From Methylocystis sp. KS32 (lineage in GTDB: Bacteria; Pseudomonadota; Alphaproteobacteria; Rhizobiales; Beijerinckiaceae), in the NCBI GenBank assembly GCA_002862095.1, contig PHSQ01000003.1, forward strand, positions 372,001 to 436,000: a stretch of 64,000 bases of DNA. The letters are read 5' to 3'. The notes beneath the pieces were generated by a model. The model worked only from the letters and a program-made list of their open reading frames with translations, was not told the origin of the DNA and searched no databases. A program made the translations under genes and the position numbers. Below, one piece after another: positions 48,563 through 58,363 of this stretch (positions within the stretch are counted from its first letter, which is position 1; the number at the start of each line of letters is the position of its first letter).

Positions 48563-50059
48563 TCACCAGCGCGCGCGGGCGCCCACGATGTCGATCGTCT
48601 CGATCCCGCCAGCGACGTTCAGAGTATGCGCGCCGTGGGCTCCCAGAGTGCGGGGCGGTTTGACGCGGGCGCGCACGGATTGACGAAACTCGTGTTCATC
48701 CAACCGCTCCACCGCACAAAGCGCGATGCCCCCGCCATAGCCCTCGGAGCAATCCTGCGCCGGGCGCCATAACGCGCCATTCCGCGTGAACATCGCACCG
48801 GCCGGCCTCGCGCAACTGGCGTCGATCAAAACGGGATTGGCGATATGCGCGGTCCAGGGACCGGTCAGGCGATCGGCGTGATAGAGGCAAAGAGCGTCCC
48901 AACTCGACAGGCCGTCCCTGGCCACGGTCGCGAAAAGCCAAAGCCGTCCGCCATGTTCGATCAGCGTCGCGTCCGAGGCGGGCGTATCCTCGACCAGAAT
49001 TGCTTCCCTCGTCCAGCGGTCGGGGAAGCGGGTCGCCCGGTAGAGCTCGATCCGGTTCGCCGCGCAGGTCTCCGGGATCATCCAGATTTCGCCGTCTCGC
49101 GCGAAGACCTGCGGATAAGAGAGGTGCCAGGGCTGCTCCATGACCGGGAGGGGCGGACCGGCGGTTCCGTCTTCGAGCAGTTCGAACGCCGTCAGCACGC
49201 CTTTTCCGGCGGCGTAGGGAAATTCCTCGCAAAACAGGAAGGCGCTTCCCTGGTGCGAAAAAACGAAAGGATCGGCGAAATATCTCTTTCCGTCGTCGGG
49301 CAGGTAATTATAGGACTGCTCGGGCCAGGAAAGCGTGTCGGTCATCGTCTCGCCGGCGTTTGTTCGACGCCAGCCAACCCGAAAATGTTCGCGGTGGACG
49401 GCGAACCGGGTCAACCGATTGGCGATTTTCGCGCCGAGGGCGCTGAGAGCGAACATGGCCGGCGAGCCGGGAGGCGCGCCTTGCGGGGCGGTCGGATCGG
49501 CGAAAGCCAAGGGCCGCCCGCTCGCGATGCGATCCACAGCGTTCTCCAGCAGGGAGGCGAGGCTTGCCGTCACTGCCCGAACCCCCGGCGTGAACAGCTT
49601 GCGGTTTTCGAGAGCCGGCGTCGCGCTGGCGATACAGCGCGGGGCGTCGCCGGGCTCTATCAGCATGAGGTCGATTTGCGGCGCTCGCCGCGCCAGAAGC
49701 GCGTCCGCCGCGGCCGCGTCCCGCGCCCGCAGGTCGAAAAGAGGTTTCAGCGTCGGGGCTGAAACCGGCCCCGGATTTGTCCCGGTAAGGTCGATGATGA
49801 GGTCTGGGGAGCGCGCCAGACAGTTTCTCGGCGCGGTGGCCTTCGAGCAATAATGCGAAGCGCTCGCGGGCAGCCGATAGAGCCGCCGCTCCAGTTCCAT
49901 CAGCCTTCGCGGGCCGGAAGGTCCAGCCGCGCCGGGCGCGCGATTGCAAGCAACTATATGCCCCTGTCGCCTAAGTCTTTCCGCGAGCGCGACACGCCAG
50001 TTCTCCAGCTCTCCCGCGGCGGATAGCAATTCTATGCGCAAAGAGCGATGTTCCGCCAT
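48563..50059 (-). CDS. GINT1-like beta-propeller protein with formyltransferase-like N-terminus
   Basis: A 498-residue protein. The first 220 residues resemble a degenerate formyltransferase-type Rossmann fold. The C-terminal half has repeated propeller-like strands: YFADPFVFSHQGSAFLFCEEFPY, WHLSYPQVFARDGEIWMIPE, RIELYRATRFPDRWTREAIL and DATLIEHGGRLWLFATV, as in GH43-like folds and the N-domain of plant glucosamine inositolphosphorylceramide transferase. Bacterial homologues occur in surface-glycan loci and may transfer sugars; the activity is not established. It lies 59 bases downstream of lptA on the same strand. Confidence 0.72.
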   Translation of the reverse strand: MAEHRSLRIELLSAAGELENWRVALAERLRRQGHIVACNRAPGAAGPSGPRRLMELERRLYRLPASASHYCSKATAPRNCLARSPDLIIDLTGTNPGPVSAPTLKPLFDLRARDAAAADALLARRAPQIDLMLIEPGDAPRCIASATPALENRKLFTPGVRAVTASLASLLENAVDRIASGRPLAFADPTAPQGAPPGSPAMFALSALGAKIANRLTRFAVHREHFRVGWRRTNAGETMTDTLSWPEQSYNYLPDDGKRYFADPFVFSHQGSAFLFCEEFPYAAGKGVLTAFELLEDGTAGPPLPVMEQPWHLSYPQVFARDGEIWMIPETCAANRIELYRATRFPDRWTREAILVEDTPASDATLIEHGGRLWLFATVARDGLSSWDALCLYHADRLTGPWTAHIANPVLIDASCARPAGAMFTRNGALWRPAQDCSEGYGGGIALCAVERLDEHEFRQSVRARVKPPRTLGAHGAHTLNVAGGIETIDIVGARARW

Positions 50060-50118
50060 GTCCCGCTTTTACGCGCAATCGCGCTCGATGCGAAGTAAGA
50101 CCCGGCGCCTGAGGGGGG

Positions 50119-50682
50119 TTATTTCTCTTTTGGGGTGAAAATACTGTGAACGCGGCCGGAACCCTGCCCGCCGCCGCCGGCCTGAACCACGGCTTGTCCG
50201 GTCGTCACGTCGTAGATCAGCCGGTCGCCCTTGGTGACGGTTTCGCCCTGGGTCAGAACCACGTTTCCGTTCAGATAAACCTTGTTCTCGGCGCGGTCGT
50301 AGCTTCCGCTGTCGCCCGTGCCCACCTGGTCCTTGGAAACCATCGTCACCGGGCCTTCCGCGTCGATGTGTTTCACTTTGTCGCTCGTCGCCTGGCCTTC
50401 GCCCGCGGGCTGGTCCTTTCCGCCGGCGGTTTTATTGTTTTCCAGATAAATCGTGAGCTTCGAGGCTTTCAGCGTCGAAGGTCCGTTGACCACGATGACG
50501 CTGCCCGAATAGACGAGCTTCTGCTCCTTGTCGAAATAGTCGAGCTTGCCGGCGTCGATGTTCAACGGGTCTTTCGCGCTGGCGCCGGGAAGGATGCCTC
50601 CGGTTCTGCCTCCCTTGGCCTGCGCGGATCCCGAGAAAGCCAGGGCGAGCGCCATTAACCCGGAAATTATCTGGAGCAGCAT
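50119..50682 (-). CDS. lptA: LPS transport protein LptA
   Basis: Periplasmic bridge protein carrying lipopolysaccharide from LptC to the outer membrane. The 187-residue product has a signal peptide (LQIISGLMALALAFSGSAQA) and the OstA-like beta-jellyroll: DPLNIDAGKLDYFDKEQKLVYSGSVIVVNGPSTLKASKLTIY, then IDAEGPVTMVSKDQVGTGDSGSYD and KVYLNGNVVLTQGETVTKGDRLIYDV. It is the third gene of rnd-lptC-lptA. In most alphaproteobacteria lptB and rpoN follow; here a surface-glycan gene does. Confidence 0.93.
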   Translation of the reverse strand: MLLQIISGLMALALAFSGSAQAKGGRTGGILPGASAKDPLNIDAGKLDYFDKEQKLVYSGSVIVVNGPSTLKASKLTIYLENNKTAGGKDQPAGEGQATSDKVKHIDAEGPVTMVSKDQVGTGDSGSYDRAENKVYLNGNVVLTQGETVTKGDRLIYDVTTGQAVVQAGGGGQGSGRVHSIFTPKEK

Positions 50683-50736
50683 CGAGTGATCGCTTTCCTT
50701 ATATTTGGCCTGCTTCGCTGTGGCGCGCCGGGCGCG

Positions 50737-51438
50737 TCAGGGGGGCGATCGACGATCGCCGGCCGTCATGGCGTCGTCTCCGGTTTCCCCATACAGCACC
50801 GAATGCACGTGGCCAATGAAAGTGGCCTGTCGATCCGCCTGGCTGAACTTCACGCTGTCGGCCACGACCTCTCCGCCGTCCAATGTCAGCGTCGCGCTCC
50901 GATCCGAGGTCAGCGTGTTGGCCTTGAAATCCATGACGCCCGACTCAAGGCGCAGATCGAAATTTTTGTCGTCATGGATGCGAACGGCGTTGTTCAGGTC
51001 GGCGCGGTCCTTTTTGGCGTCGTAGAGGCCTTCGCCGGCCTCGAGCAGCACGGCGCTGTCGTTCCCGGTTTCAAGCCTTACCGCGAGGTCTTCGAGTTCG
51101 AACAGGTCAGGCTTCGACATGTCCTGAACGCCCAGTCTCGCTCTTAATTCGTAGGGGCGGCCATCCTGCCGATAGCCGACCAGCTTGGGCGATTGGATGG
51201 TTATTCTGGTTCCATTGAGCCCGATATGCGAAAAACGAAGGTCGACGGGCAGGAACCGCAGTGTCTGGAAGGCGATGATAACGCCGACGACCGTGACGAT
51301 GATCCCGCTGCCCCAAAGAGTCGCGCGCCGAAGGCGGGTGACGCGCGCGGTATGGCGCAGCGCCTGAGGGAAGGAGCTTTCCCGCGGCGCGACGATGCTG
51401 TTCAGCCGGCTGTGGGAGCTTGGTGGAGCGTCCTGCAA
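50737..51438 (-). CDS. lptC: LPS export ABC transporter periplasmic protein LptC
   Basis: Bitopic inner-membrane protein that receives LPS from LptB2FG and passes it to LptA. A short cytoplasmic start is followed by one membrane helix (ATLWGSGIIVTVVGVIIAFQTLRFLPV) and the LptC jellyroll with GTRITIQSPKLVGYRQDGRPYELRA and GVMDFKANTLTSDRSATLTLDGGEVVADSVKFSQAD. The track ORF extends to 51684 through rnd. I place the start at TTG 51438, where GAGG lies 5 nt upstream, giving 233 residues; no ATG is available upstream of the membrane helix. Confidence 0.87.
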   Translation of the reverse strand: MQDAPPSSHSRLNSIVAPRESSFPQALRHTARVTRLRRATLWGSGIIVTVVGVIIAFQTLRFLPVDLRFSHIGLNGTRITIQSPKLVGYRQDGRPYELRARLGVQDMSKPDLFELEDLAVRLETGNDSAVLLEAGEGLYDAKKDRADLNNAVRIHDDKNFDLRLESGVMDFKANTLTSDRSATLTLDGGEVVADSVKFSQADRQATFIGHVHSVLYGETGDDAMTAGDRRSPP

Positions 51439-51514
51439 TGATGCCTCGATCCGCTGAATCTTTTGCTGTTGGCTCAGCTCCGGTAGCCGCGCCGCATGGC
51501 GAATTCGAGGCGGC

Positions 51515-52129
51515 TCAGCTATGTGCGAAAATGTCAGTTTCGGGCCACCCCGCCAGATCGAGGCGCGCCCGGGTGGGCAGAAACTCGAAACAGGAGGCGG
51601 CCATCGCCGCGCGTCCCTCGCGTTCAAGCATGGCGTCGAGACGGTTCTTGAGTTGATGCAGATAGAGAACGTCCGAGGCGGCATAGGCTTGCTGCGCTTC
51701 CGAGAGCGTGTCCGCGCCCCAATCGGAGGATTGCTGCTGTTTGGAGATTTCCACCCCCAGAATCTCGCGCACGAGGTCCTTGAGCCCGTGTCGGTCGGTA
51801 TAGGTGCGCGTCAGCTTCGAGGCGATCTTGGTGCAGTAGGCAGGGCGTGGAACCGCTCCGAAGGTCTGGCCCAGAATGCCGAGGTCGAAACGAGCAAAAT
51901 GAAATAGTTTCAAGGTGTTGGCGTCGTTTAGCAGACGCTCGAGGTTCGGTGCGCGGCTTTGGCCGCGGGCGATCTGAACCAGTTCGGCGTCTCCGTCTCC
52001 GTTGGAGAGTTGCACCAGGCACAGCCGGTCGCGCCAAGGATTGAGACCCAAGGTCTCCGTGTCGATGGCGACAATCGGTCCGGCGCGAAAATCGTCGGGC
52101 AGGTCGCCCTTATGCAGTCGAATGGTCAT
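51515..52129 (-). CDS. rnd: Ribonuclease D-like 3'-5' exonuclease
   Basis: DEDDy-type exonuclease probably trimming tRNA or other RNA 3' ends. The 204-residue product contains Exo I IVAIDTETLGLNP, Exo II LFHFARFDLGIL and Exo III AQQAYAASDVLYL with the Tyr and Asp expected. It has only the exonuclease domain and no HRDC domains, as is usual for the short alphaproteobacterial form. The ATG at 52129 is chosen over the track's 52204 because TIRLHKGDLPDDF is the usual N-terminus. It is divergent from leuA and first in the rnd-lptC-lptA cluster. Confidence 0.92.
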   Translation of the reverse strand: MTIRLHKGDLPDDFRAGPIVAIDTETLGLNPWRDRLCLVQLSNGDGDAELVQIARGQSRAPNLERLLNDANTLKLFHFARFDLGILGQTFGAVPRPAYCTKIASKLTRTYTDRHGLKDLVREILGVEISKQQQSSDWGADTLSEAQQAYAASDVLYLHQLKNRLDAMLEREGRAAMAASCFEFLPTRARLDLAGWPETDIFAHS

Positions 52130-52323
52130 TGATGACGCCGATTTCCATGGTTTCGTGACGGTCTTATAGCCGAGGTCGGGCCGATTCGCCGAAATTTCGA
52201 CCAAAAAACGCGGCGGCGCGGCAGGGCGGGCCGTGCTTGGCTTGTCAGTTCCGGCGAAGGCGTTTATCCTTTATCCTTGGCGACGATAACCCGAGCTTTT
52301 AGGCCAATTGAGGATTTTGGAGC

Positions 52324-52434
52324 ATGGAGCGTATGACCGCCCCTGCGACTTTTCCAGCCACGCGACGCCCCGAGGCGACGCACGCCCTTGCTCGTTCCGC
52401 TGCCCTCCTGCTGCTTTCGCTTAGCCGCCCCTGA
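52324..52434 (+). CDS. leuA leader peptide (leucine attenuation)
   Basis: A 36-codon ORF too short for the track: MERMTAPATFPATRR... ending ALLLLSLSRP-stop. Six of its last 15 codons are Leu (CTT, CTC CTG CTG CTT, CTT), with four in a row followed by TCG CTT. GAGGA lies 9 nt before the ATG. It is 93 bases upstream of leuA and in the right place to sense charged tRNA-Leu by ribosome stalling. Leu-rich leader peptides before leuA are known in proteobacteria; here the role is inferred from sequence. Confidence 0.75.
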   Translation: MERMTAPATFPATRRPEATHALARSAALLLLSLSRP

Positions 52435-52524
52435 GCGCACCAAGGGCGTTGGCCCAGGCTTTCAGGGGATGAACGCGAAGAGAACCAGGATCGCCCAACA
52501 TGGGCCAGCAGCTTTAGGGATTTT
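52428..52524 (+). promoter_or_regulatory. Attenuator region of leuA
   Basis: Alternative pairings are visible. CCCCTGA (52428-52434, at the leader stop) pairs with TCAGGGG (52462-52468); TGGCCCA (52450-52456) pairs with TGGGCCA (52501-52507); and GCCCA-ACA-TGGGC (52493-52505) competes for the same TGGGC. A T-run (52520-52524) follows. The arrangement fits pause, antiterminator and terminator stems, though the terminator stem is short. Confidence 0.5.
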
Positions 52525-52527
52525 TCC

Positions 52528-54114
52528 ATGACCCCGACGACCAGTGACGCAGGAGCGGCCGCGCAGCGGGATGACGCCAACCGCGTCGTCATCTTCGACA
52601 CCACATTGCGAGACGGCGAGCAGTCGCCGGGCGCGTCCATGACCTTCGAGGAAAAGCTCGAAGTGGCCGATTTGCTCGACGCGCTGGGCGTCGACGTCAT
52701 CGAGGCCGGTTTTCCTATCGCGAGCGAGGGCGATTTCGAGAGCGTGCGCGAGGCGGCGAAACGCATCCGGAACGCCTCGGTGGCGGGTCTCGCCCGCGCG
52801 TCGGAAAAGGATATCGACCGCTGCGCCGAGGCTTTGCGCGCGGCGCGGCGGCCCCGCATCCACACCTTCATTTCCACCTCGCCGGTGCACATGAAATACA
52901 AGCTCCAGATGGAGCCCTCCCGCGTGCTGGAACTGGTGGCGTCTTCGGTGACACGGGCGCGAAATCACGTCGCCGAGGTGGAATGGTCGGCCGAGGACGG
53001 CACCCGCACCGAGTTGGATTTCCTCTGCCGCGCGGTTGAGATCGCCATCAAGGCGGGCGCGACCACGATCAATATTCCCGACACCGTGGGTTACGCGACG
53101 CCGGCGGAATACGAGGAACTGTTCCGCACGGTGCGCGAGCGCGTGCCCAATTCCGACAAGGCCATTTTCTCGGTCCATTGCCACGACGATCTGGGTATGG
53201 CGGTGGCCAACTCTCTGGCGGGAGTGCGGGGCGGCGCCCGGCAAATCGAGTGCACGATCAACGGCATCGGCGAACGCGCCGGCAATGCGGCCCTGGAGGA
53301 GGTCGTGATGGCGATGCGGACTCGCCCGGACGCGCTGCCCTATCACACCGGCGTCGACGCCAAGCTGCTGACGCGCGCCTCCAAGCTGGTGTCGGCGGTG
53401 ACATCCTTCCCCGTTCAATACAATAAGGCGATCGTCGGGCGGAACGCTTTCGCCCATGAGAGCGGCATCCATCAGGACGGGATGCTCAAGAACGCCCACA
53501 CATACGAAATCATGACGCCGGAGAGCGTCGGCGTCAGCAAGACCTCCCTGGTCATGGGCAAGCATTCCGGGCGTCACGCCTTTCGCGAGAAGCTGAAAGA
53601 GCTCGGCTACGATTTGGGCGAAAATGCGCTGGAAGACGCTTTCAAGCGCTTCAAGGATCTCGCTGACCGGAAGAAGGTCGTTTACGACGAGGATCTGTTG
53701 GCGCTGGTCGACGACGAGATCGTCACCGCCCATGACCATATCAAGGTGCTGGCGCTGATGGTGATGGCGGGCACGCATGGGCCGCAGTCGGCCGCCTTGA
53801 CCCTCGACATCGACGGCGAGAAGGTCACGCATCAGGCGACCGGCAACGGGCCGGTCGATGCGCTCTTCAACGCCATCAAGGCGCTCGCGCCGCATGACGC
53901 CACGCTGGAGCTGTTCCAGGTCCATGCCGTGACGGAAGGAACCGACGCCCAGGCTGAAGTCTCGGTGAGGCTCTCGGAGGACGGCAAATCCGTCACCGGC
54001 CGCGGCGCCGATCCCGACACGCTGGTCGCTTCCGCGCGGGCCTATGTTTCGGCGCTGAACAAGCTGATGAGCAAGCGGGCGAAGACCAAGCCCGAGGCGA
54101 TGCAAGTCGGATAA
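52528..54114 (+). CDS. leuA: 2-isopropylmalate synthase
   Basis: First committed step of leucine synthesis: condenses acetyl-CoA with 2-oxoisovalerate. The 528-residue protein has [19 protein letters not shown] at the start of the TIM barrel, [19 protein letters not shown] with the metal-binding His pair, [33 protein letters not shown], and a C-terminal LeuA regulatory domain ([31 protein letters not shown]) that binds leucine for feedback inhibition. AGGGA lies 7 nt before the ATG. Transcription is probably controlled by the leader peptide upstream, and it ends at a strong terminator. Confidence 0.97.
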   Translation: MTPTTSDAGAAAQRDDANRVVIFDTTLRDGEQSPGASMTFEEKLEVADLLDALGVDVIEAGFPIASEGDFESVREAAKRIRNASVAGLARASEKDIDRCAEALRAARRPRIHTFISTSPVHMKYKLQMEPSRVLELVASSVTRARNHVAEVEWSAEDGTRTELDFLCRAVEIAIKAGATTINIPDTVGYATPAEYEELFRTVRERVPNSDKAIFSVHCHDDLGMAVANSLAGVRGGARQIECTINGIGERAGNAALEEVVMAMRTRPDALPYHTGVDAKLLTRASKLVSAVTSFPVQYNKAIVGRNAFAHESGIHQDGMLKNAHTYEIMTPESVGVSKTSLVMGKHSGRHAFREKLKELGYDLGENALEDAFKRFKDLADRKKVVYDEDLLALVDDEIVTAHDHIKVLALMVMAGTHGPQSAALTLDIDGEKVTHQATGNGPVDALFNAIKALAPHDATLELFQVHAVTEGTDAQAEVSVRLSEDGKSVTGRGADPDTLVASARAYVSALNKLMSKRAKTKPEAMQVG

Positions 54115-54156
54115 GAGCCACGGCGAAACTCGTGCTCATCCGGCGTTTGATTGAAG

Positions 54157-54198
54157 AGGCGGTCTCGGCGCCCATCGCGCCTGGACCGCCTTTTATTT
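54157..54198 (+). terminator. Rho-independent terminator after leuA
   Basis: AGGCGGTC (54157-54164) pairs with GACCGCCT (54184-54191), with an inner GGCGC/GCGCC helix, followed by TTTATTTT. It lies 42 bases after the leuA stop. Confidence 0.9.
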
Positions 54199-54485
54199 TC
54201 CGGGCGGACCCCATCTTTTCGTCGCCCCGAGCGGTCGTCCGAACGAATCCGCTCCGCGGGGAGCTGGCCCGCGCAAAACACTTTGCGCGGCGTGAGATGC
54301 GGGCTATTTGATCCAAGGGGATCGCGGCGATTGCGATTCTAGCGCAAGTTTTATGGCCATTGGGGCGCGGGCGGCATCGGCGATCGGGCCTTAGGAAGAT
54401 TCGTATTGCGATCTCCTTCAACCATTGGCTTGGGTTTTGCTGCGTTGAACGGAACTTTAGCGCGGAATTCGGAAGGATGAGGAAT
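54199..54485. other. acnA upstream region
   Basis: Nearly 290 bases between the leuA terminator and acnA that should carry the acnA promoter. No gene, repeat or confident promoter box is seen; GGAAGG immediately before the acnA start is the ribosome site. Confidence 0.4.
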
Positions 54486-57209
54486 ATGGATTCTCTCGAC
54501 AGTTTCAAAGCCCGCAAAAAACTCGTCGTCGGAGCCAAGACCTATTACTATTTTTCCTTGAAAGCGGCTGAAAAGAATGGCCTTTCGGGCGTATCCCGGC
54601 TTCCCTATTCGTTGAAGGTCGTCCTCGAAAACCTGCTGCGCAACGAAGACGGGCGCACGGTCACCAAGGAGATGATCGAAGCCTTCGCGGGCTGGATCGA
54701 GACCAAGGGCAGTAAGGAAGTCGAAGTCGCTTTCCGGCCCGCGCGCGTGCTCATGCAGGATTTCACCGGCGTTCCCGCCGTCGTCGATCTCGCCGCGATG
54801 CGCGACGCCTTTGTCGCGCTCGGCGGCGATCCGCAAAAAATCAATCCGCTCGCGCCGGTCGATCTCGTCATAGACCACTCGGTGATTGTCGATCAATTCG
54901 GCACGGCGCGAGCGCTCAAGCAAAACGTCGATCTCGAATATCAGCGCAACGGCGAACGCTATCGCTTTCTGAAATGGGGTCAATCCGCCTTTGACAATTT
55001 CCGCGTCGTGCCGCCCGGCGCCGGCATCTGTCATCAGGTCAATCTGGAATTTCTCGCCCAAACGGTCTGGACCAGGAAGGAAAAGATCAAGGTCAAAGGC
55101 CGGACCCAAACCATCGAGACCGCTTTTCCCGACACTCTCGTCGGCACCGATTCGCACACTACCATGATCAATGGATTGTCCGTGCTCGGCTGGGGCGTCG
55201 GCGGCATCGAGGCCGAAGCCGCGATGCTGGGGCAGCCGCTGTCGATGCTGGCGCCCGAGGTGATCGGCTTCAAGCTCGAGGGCCAACCGCGCGAGGGCGT
55301 GACGGCCACCGACCTCGTGCTCACCGTGACCCAGATGCTGCGCAAAAAGGGCGTGGTCGGCAAGTTCGTCGAATTTTTCGGGGACGGATTAAACCATCTT
55401 TCGCTGGCCGATCGCGCCACCATCGCCAATATGGCGCCGGAATATGGCGCGACCTGCGGCTTTTTCCCGATCGACGCCGAAACGCTTGATTATCTGCACG
55501 TCTCCGGGCGCAATTCGGCGCGCGTCGCCCTGATCGAGAAATACGCGCGGGCTCAGGACATGTTCCGCGCCAAGCGATCGCCCGAACCTGAGTTCACCGA
55601 CACGATCGCGCTGGACCTTGGAACCGTCGTTCCCTCGCTTGCCGGCCCGAAACGGCCCGAGGGGCGCGTCGCGCTCGAAGACATGGGAGCGACTTTAGAA
55701 ACCGCGCTCGCCAGCGAATATAAAAAACCGGGCGGCCTCGGTCAGCGCTTTCCGGTCGAAGGCGCGAATTTCGACCTTGGTCACGGCGACGTGGTGATCG
55801 CCGCGATCACCTCCTGCACCAACACCTCGAACCCCGGAGTGCTGGTCGGCGCGGGGTTGCTTGCGCGCAACGCCCTGGAGCGGGGCCTGAAGGTGAAGCC
55901 CTGGGTCAAGACGTCGCTCGCGCCTGGCAGCCAGGTGGTCGCGGAATATCTGCAAAAATCCGGGCTGCAAAAATCCCTGGACAAACTCGGCTTCAACCTC
56001 GTGGGTTTCGGTTGCACCACCTGCATCGGCAATTCGGGACCGCTGCCCCCGCCGGTGTCGAAGACGATCAACGCGCATGATCTCGTCGCGGCCTCGGTAT
56101 TGTCCGGAAATCGCAATTTCGAAGGCCGCGTGAACCCGGACGTGCAAGCCAATTATCTCGCCTCGCCGCCGCTGGTGGTCGCTTTCGCCATCGCTGGCAC
56201 GGTGGCGATAGACCTGACCAAGGAGCCGCTCGGCCACGACAAGAAGGGCGAGCCGGTCTATTTGCGCGACATCTGGCCGAGCAACGCGGAAATCGAACAG
56301 GTCATCGGGAAAAGCATCACGCGTTCGATGTTCCGAAGCGCCTACGCCAGCGTGTTCGACGGCGACGCCCATTGGCGCAAGATCAAGGTTCCCGCCGGCG
56401 AAACCTATGGTTGGGATTCTCGCTCCACCTATGTGCGCAACCCGCCTTATTTCGAAGGGTTGACCAAGACGCCAAAGCCTGTCCGCGACATCGAGAACGC
56501 GCGCATCCTCGCGCTGTTCGGCGACAAGATCACGACGGATCATATTTCTCCCGCTGGCTCCATCAAGGCCGCGTCGCCGGCCGGAAAATGGTTGCAGGAG
56601 CAGGGCGTCGAGCCCAAGGATTTCAACCAATACGGCACGCGTCGCGGCAATCACGAAGTCATGATGCGCGGCACTTTCGCCAATATTCGCATCAAGAACA
56701 ATATTCTGAAGGACATGGCGGGCAATGTGCCGGAGGGTGGAAACACCAAGCATTTTCCGGATGGCGAGGTCATGCCGATCTATGACGCCGCGATGAAATA
56801 CGCGGCGGAAGGCGCGCCTCTGGTCGTGTTCGCGGGCGCCGAATATGGCAATGGCTCGTCGCGCGACTGGGCGGCGAAAGGCACGGCGCTGCTTGGCGTG
56901 CGCGCGGTGATCGCGCAAAGCTTCGAGCGCATTCACCGCTCGAACCTCGTCGGCATGGGCGTATTGCCGCTGACCTTCGAGCCGGGAACCAGTTGGTCGT
57001 CTCTTGGTCTCACCGGCGAGGAAACCGTCACGATCGAAGGATTGGGCGAGACGCTGACGCCGCGCCAGACCTTGCACGCGAAAATCATCTATAAGGACGG
57101 CAAGACCAAGGATGCGCCGCTTCTCGCGCGCATCGACACGCTGGACGAGCTGGAGTATTTCCGCAATGGCGGCATCCTGCATTACGTGCTGCGCCAGTTG
57201 CTGGATTAA
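54486..57209 (+). CDS. acnA: Aconitate hydratase A
   Basis: TCA-cycle isomerisation of citrate to isocitrate through a 4Fe-4S cluster. The 907-residue protein has the monomeric IRP/AcnA layout. [18 protein letters not shown] lies near the N-terminus, followed by [35 protein letters not shown] with the first cluster Cys, and [15 protein letters not shown] with the CxxC pair. The swivel domain has [46 protein letters not shown]. The ATG at 54486 is chosen because GGAAGG is 9 nt upstream and [13 protein letters not shown] matches alphaproteobacterial starts. The stop overlaps the convergent recF by 4 bases. Confidence 0.97.
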   Translation: MDSLDSFKARKKLVVGAKTYYYFSLKAAEKNGLSGVSRLPYSLKVVLENLLRNEDGRTVTKEMIEAFAGWIETKGSKEVEVAFRPARVLMQDFTGVPAVVDLAAMRDAFVALGGDPQKINPLAPVDLVIDHSVIVDQFGTARALKQNVDLEYQRNGERYRFLKWGQSAFDNFRVVPPGAGICHQVNLEFLAQTVWTRKEKIKVKGRTQTIETAFPDTLVGTDSHTTMINGLSVLGWGVGGIEAEAAMLGQPLSMLAPEVIGFKLEGQPREGVTATDLVLTVTQMLRKKGVVGKFVEFFGDGLNHLSLADRATIANMAPEYGATCGFFPIDAETLDYLHVSGRNSARVALIEKYARAQDMFRAKRSPEPEFTDTIALDLGTVVPSLAGPKRPEGRVALEDMGATLETALASEYKKPGGLGQRFPVEGANFDLGHGDVVIAAITSCTNTSNPGVLVGAGLLARNALERGLKVKPWVKTSLAPGSQVVAEYLQKSGLQKSLDKLGFNLVGFGCTTCIGNSGPLPPPVSKTINAHDLVAASVLSGNRNFEGRVNPDVQANYLASPPLVVAFAIAGTVAIDLTKEPLGHDKKGEPVYLRDIWPSNAEIEQVIGKSITRSMFRSAYASVFDGDAHWRKIKVPAGETYGWDSRSTYVRNPPYFEGLTKTPKPVRDIENARILALFGDKITTDHISPAGSIKAASPAGKWLQEQGVEPKDFNQYGTRRGNHEVMMRGTFANIRIKNNILKDMAGNVPEGGNTKHFPDGEVMPIYDAAMKYAAEGAPLVVFAGAEYGNGSSRDWAAKGTALLGVRAVIAQSFERIHRSNLVGMGVLPLTFEPGTSWSSLGLTGEETVTIEGLGETLTPRQTLHAKIIYKDGKTKDAPLLARIDTLDELEYFRNGGILHYVLRQLLD

Positions 57210-58363
57210 TCTCGCTCGATTTTTCCCGGCGTCACGGTAAAGAAGTCGGCGCGATCCGCGAGCGGCGCGAAAAGTTCGCGGTCGGCGCCGCTCATCCAGA
57301 CTTGGCCGCCGAATTTTTCTAGTTCGTCGAACAAGGCCTCTCGTCTTCGAGAGTCGAAATGCGCCGCCACTTCGTCGAGAAGCAGAATCGGCGTTCGGCC
57401 GTTCATCGCGGCGACAAGACGCGCGTGGGCCAGAACGAGCCCGGTGAGCAGGGCTTTCTGTTCTCCGGTGGAGCAATGTTGGGCCGGTTCGCCCTTGGGG
57501 CCATGACTGACGGCGAGGTCGCTGGCCTGCGGCCCGATCAAGGTGCGCCCCGCGGCGGCGTCCCGGCGGCGGGAATCGGCGAGGATGGCGCGATAGCGTT
57601 CCTCGACGGTGAAAGCCGGCTCTTCCAGTAGCATCCGCTCCAGATCGCCCTGCAGGCGAATCCGCGCGTGAGGGAAGGGCGATGCGTCGTCGCGGCCGGC
57701 TTCGATCAATGCGCTAAGGCGCTGCACGGTGTCGAGCCGGGCGCTGGCGACAGCGACGCCGAGCGCGGCGACTTCCTGCTCCGTCGCCGTCAGCCAACGA
57801 GAATCGCGTTGCTCCTCCAGCAAACGATTGCGGTTGCGCAGCGCCCGCTCCAGCTTCGCGACGCGCGCGCCATGATCCGCGTCGACGCCGAGCGTCAGCC
57901 GGTCCAAAAAGCGTCGCCTTTCTCCGGCCGAGCCCGAGAAAAGTCCATCCATCGCGGGGATCAGCCACAGCACGTGTATGTAATCAGCGAAGGCGCGGGC
58001 GGAGGAGACGGGCGCGCGGTCGACGCGAAAGCGGCGCGCCGCGGCGTCTTGCGCCCCCGGCTCGTAGCCGTGGCCGAGTTGCACGGCGTAATCGCCGCTC
58101 TCGACCTCGATCGAAACCGCGAAACCTCCCGGGCCGTCATGTCTCGCGCAGAGGCCGATCTCGGCGCGGCGCAGGCCGCGCCCCGGCGAAAACATCGAAA
58201 TGGCCTCGAGTATATTGGTCTTGCCGGCGCCGTTCTCGCCCGTGAGCGCCACGAGTTCCGCATCCGGTCGCGCGTCCAGCGCGGGATAGGAGCGAAAATC
58301 GCGCAATGTCAGCCGACGGATCAGCGGACGGGCAAGGGCGGGGGTGGCGTCCTCTGGAGACAT
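57206..58363 (-). CDS. recF: DNA replication and repair protein RecF
   Basis: SMC-like ATPase that helps load RecA at gaps. The 385-residue product has [48 protein letters not shown] with the Walker A loop near residues 42-49, [18 protein letters not shown], the ABC signature region [21 protein letters not shown], and Walker [23 protein letters not shown]. The track starts with a GTG at 58381; the ATG at 58363 is equally plausible and used here. recF is not beside dnaN here; it faces acnA and is divergent from coaBC. Confidence 0.94.
   Translation of the reverse strand: MSPEDATPALARPLIRRLTLRDFRSYPALDARPDAELVALTGENGAGKTNILEAISMFSPGRGLRRAEIGLCARHDGPGGFAVSIEVESGDYAVQLGHGYEPGAQDAAARRFRVDRAPVSSARAFADYIHVLWLIPAMDGLFSGSAGERRRFLDRLTLGVDADHGARVAKLERALRNRNRLLEEQRDSRWLTATEQEVAALGVAVASARLDTVQRLSALIEAGRDDASPFPHARIRLQGDLERMLLEEPAFTVEERYRAILADSRRRDAAAGRTLIGPQASDLAVSHGPKGEPAQHCSTGEQKALLTGLVLAHARLVAAMNGRTPILLLDEVAAHFDSRRREALFDELEKFGGQVWMSGADRELFAPLADRADFFTVTPGKIERD

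Noticed and set aside
55695-57476. 593-codon minus-strand ORF opposite acnA
   Set aside because: Antisense shadow of aconitase running into recF; no motif or ribosome site.
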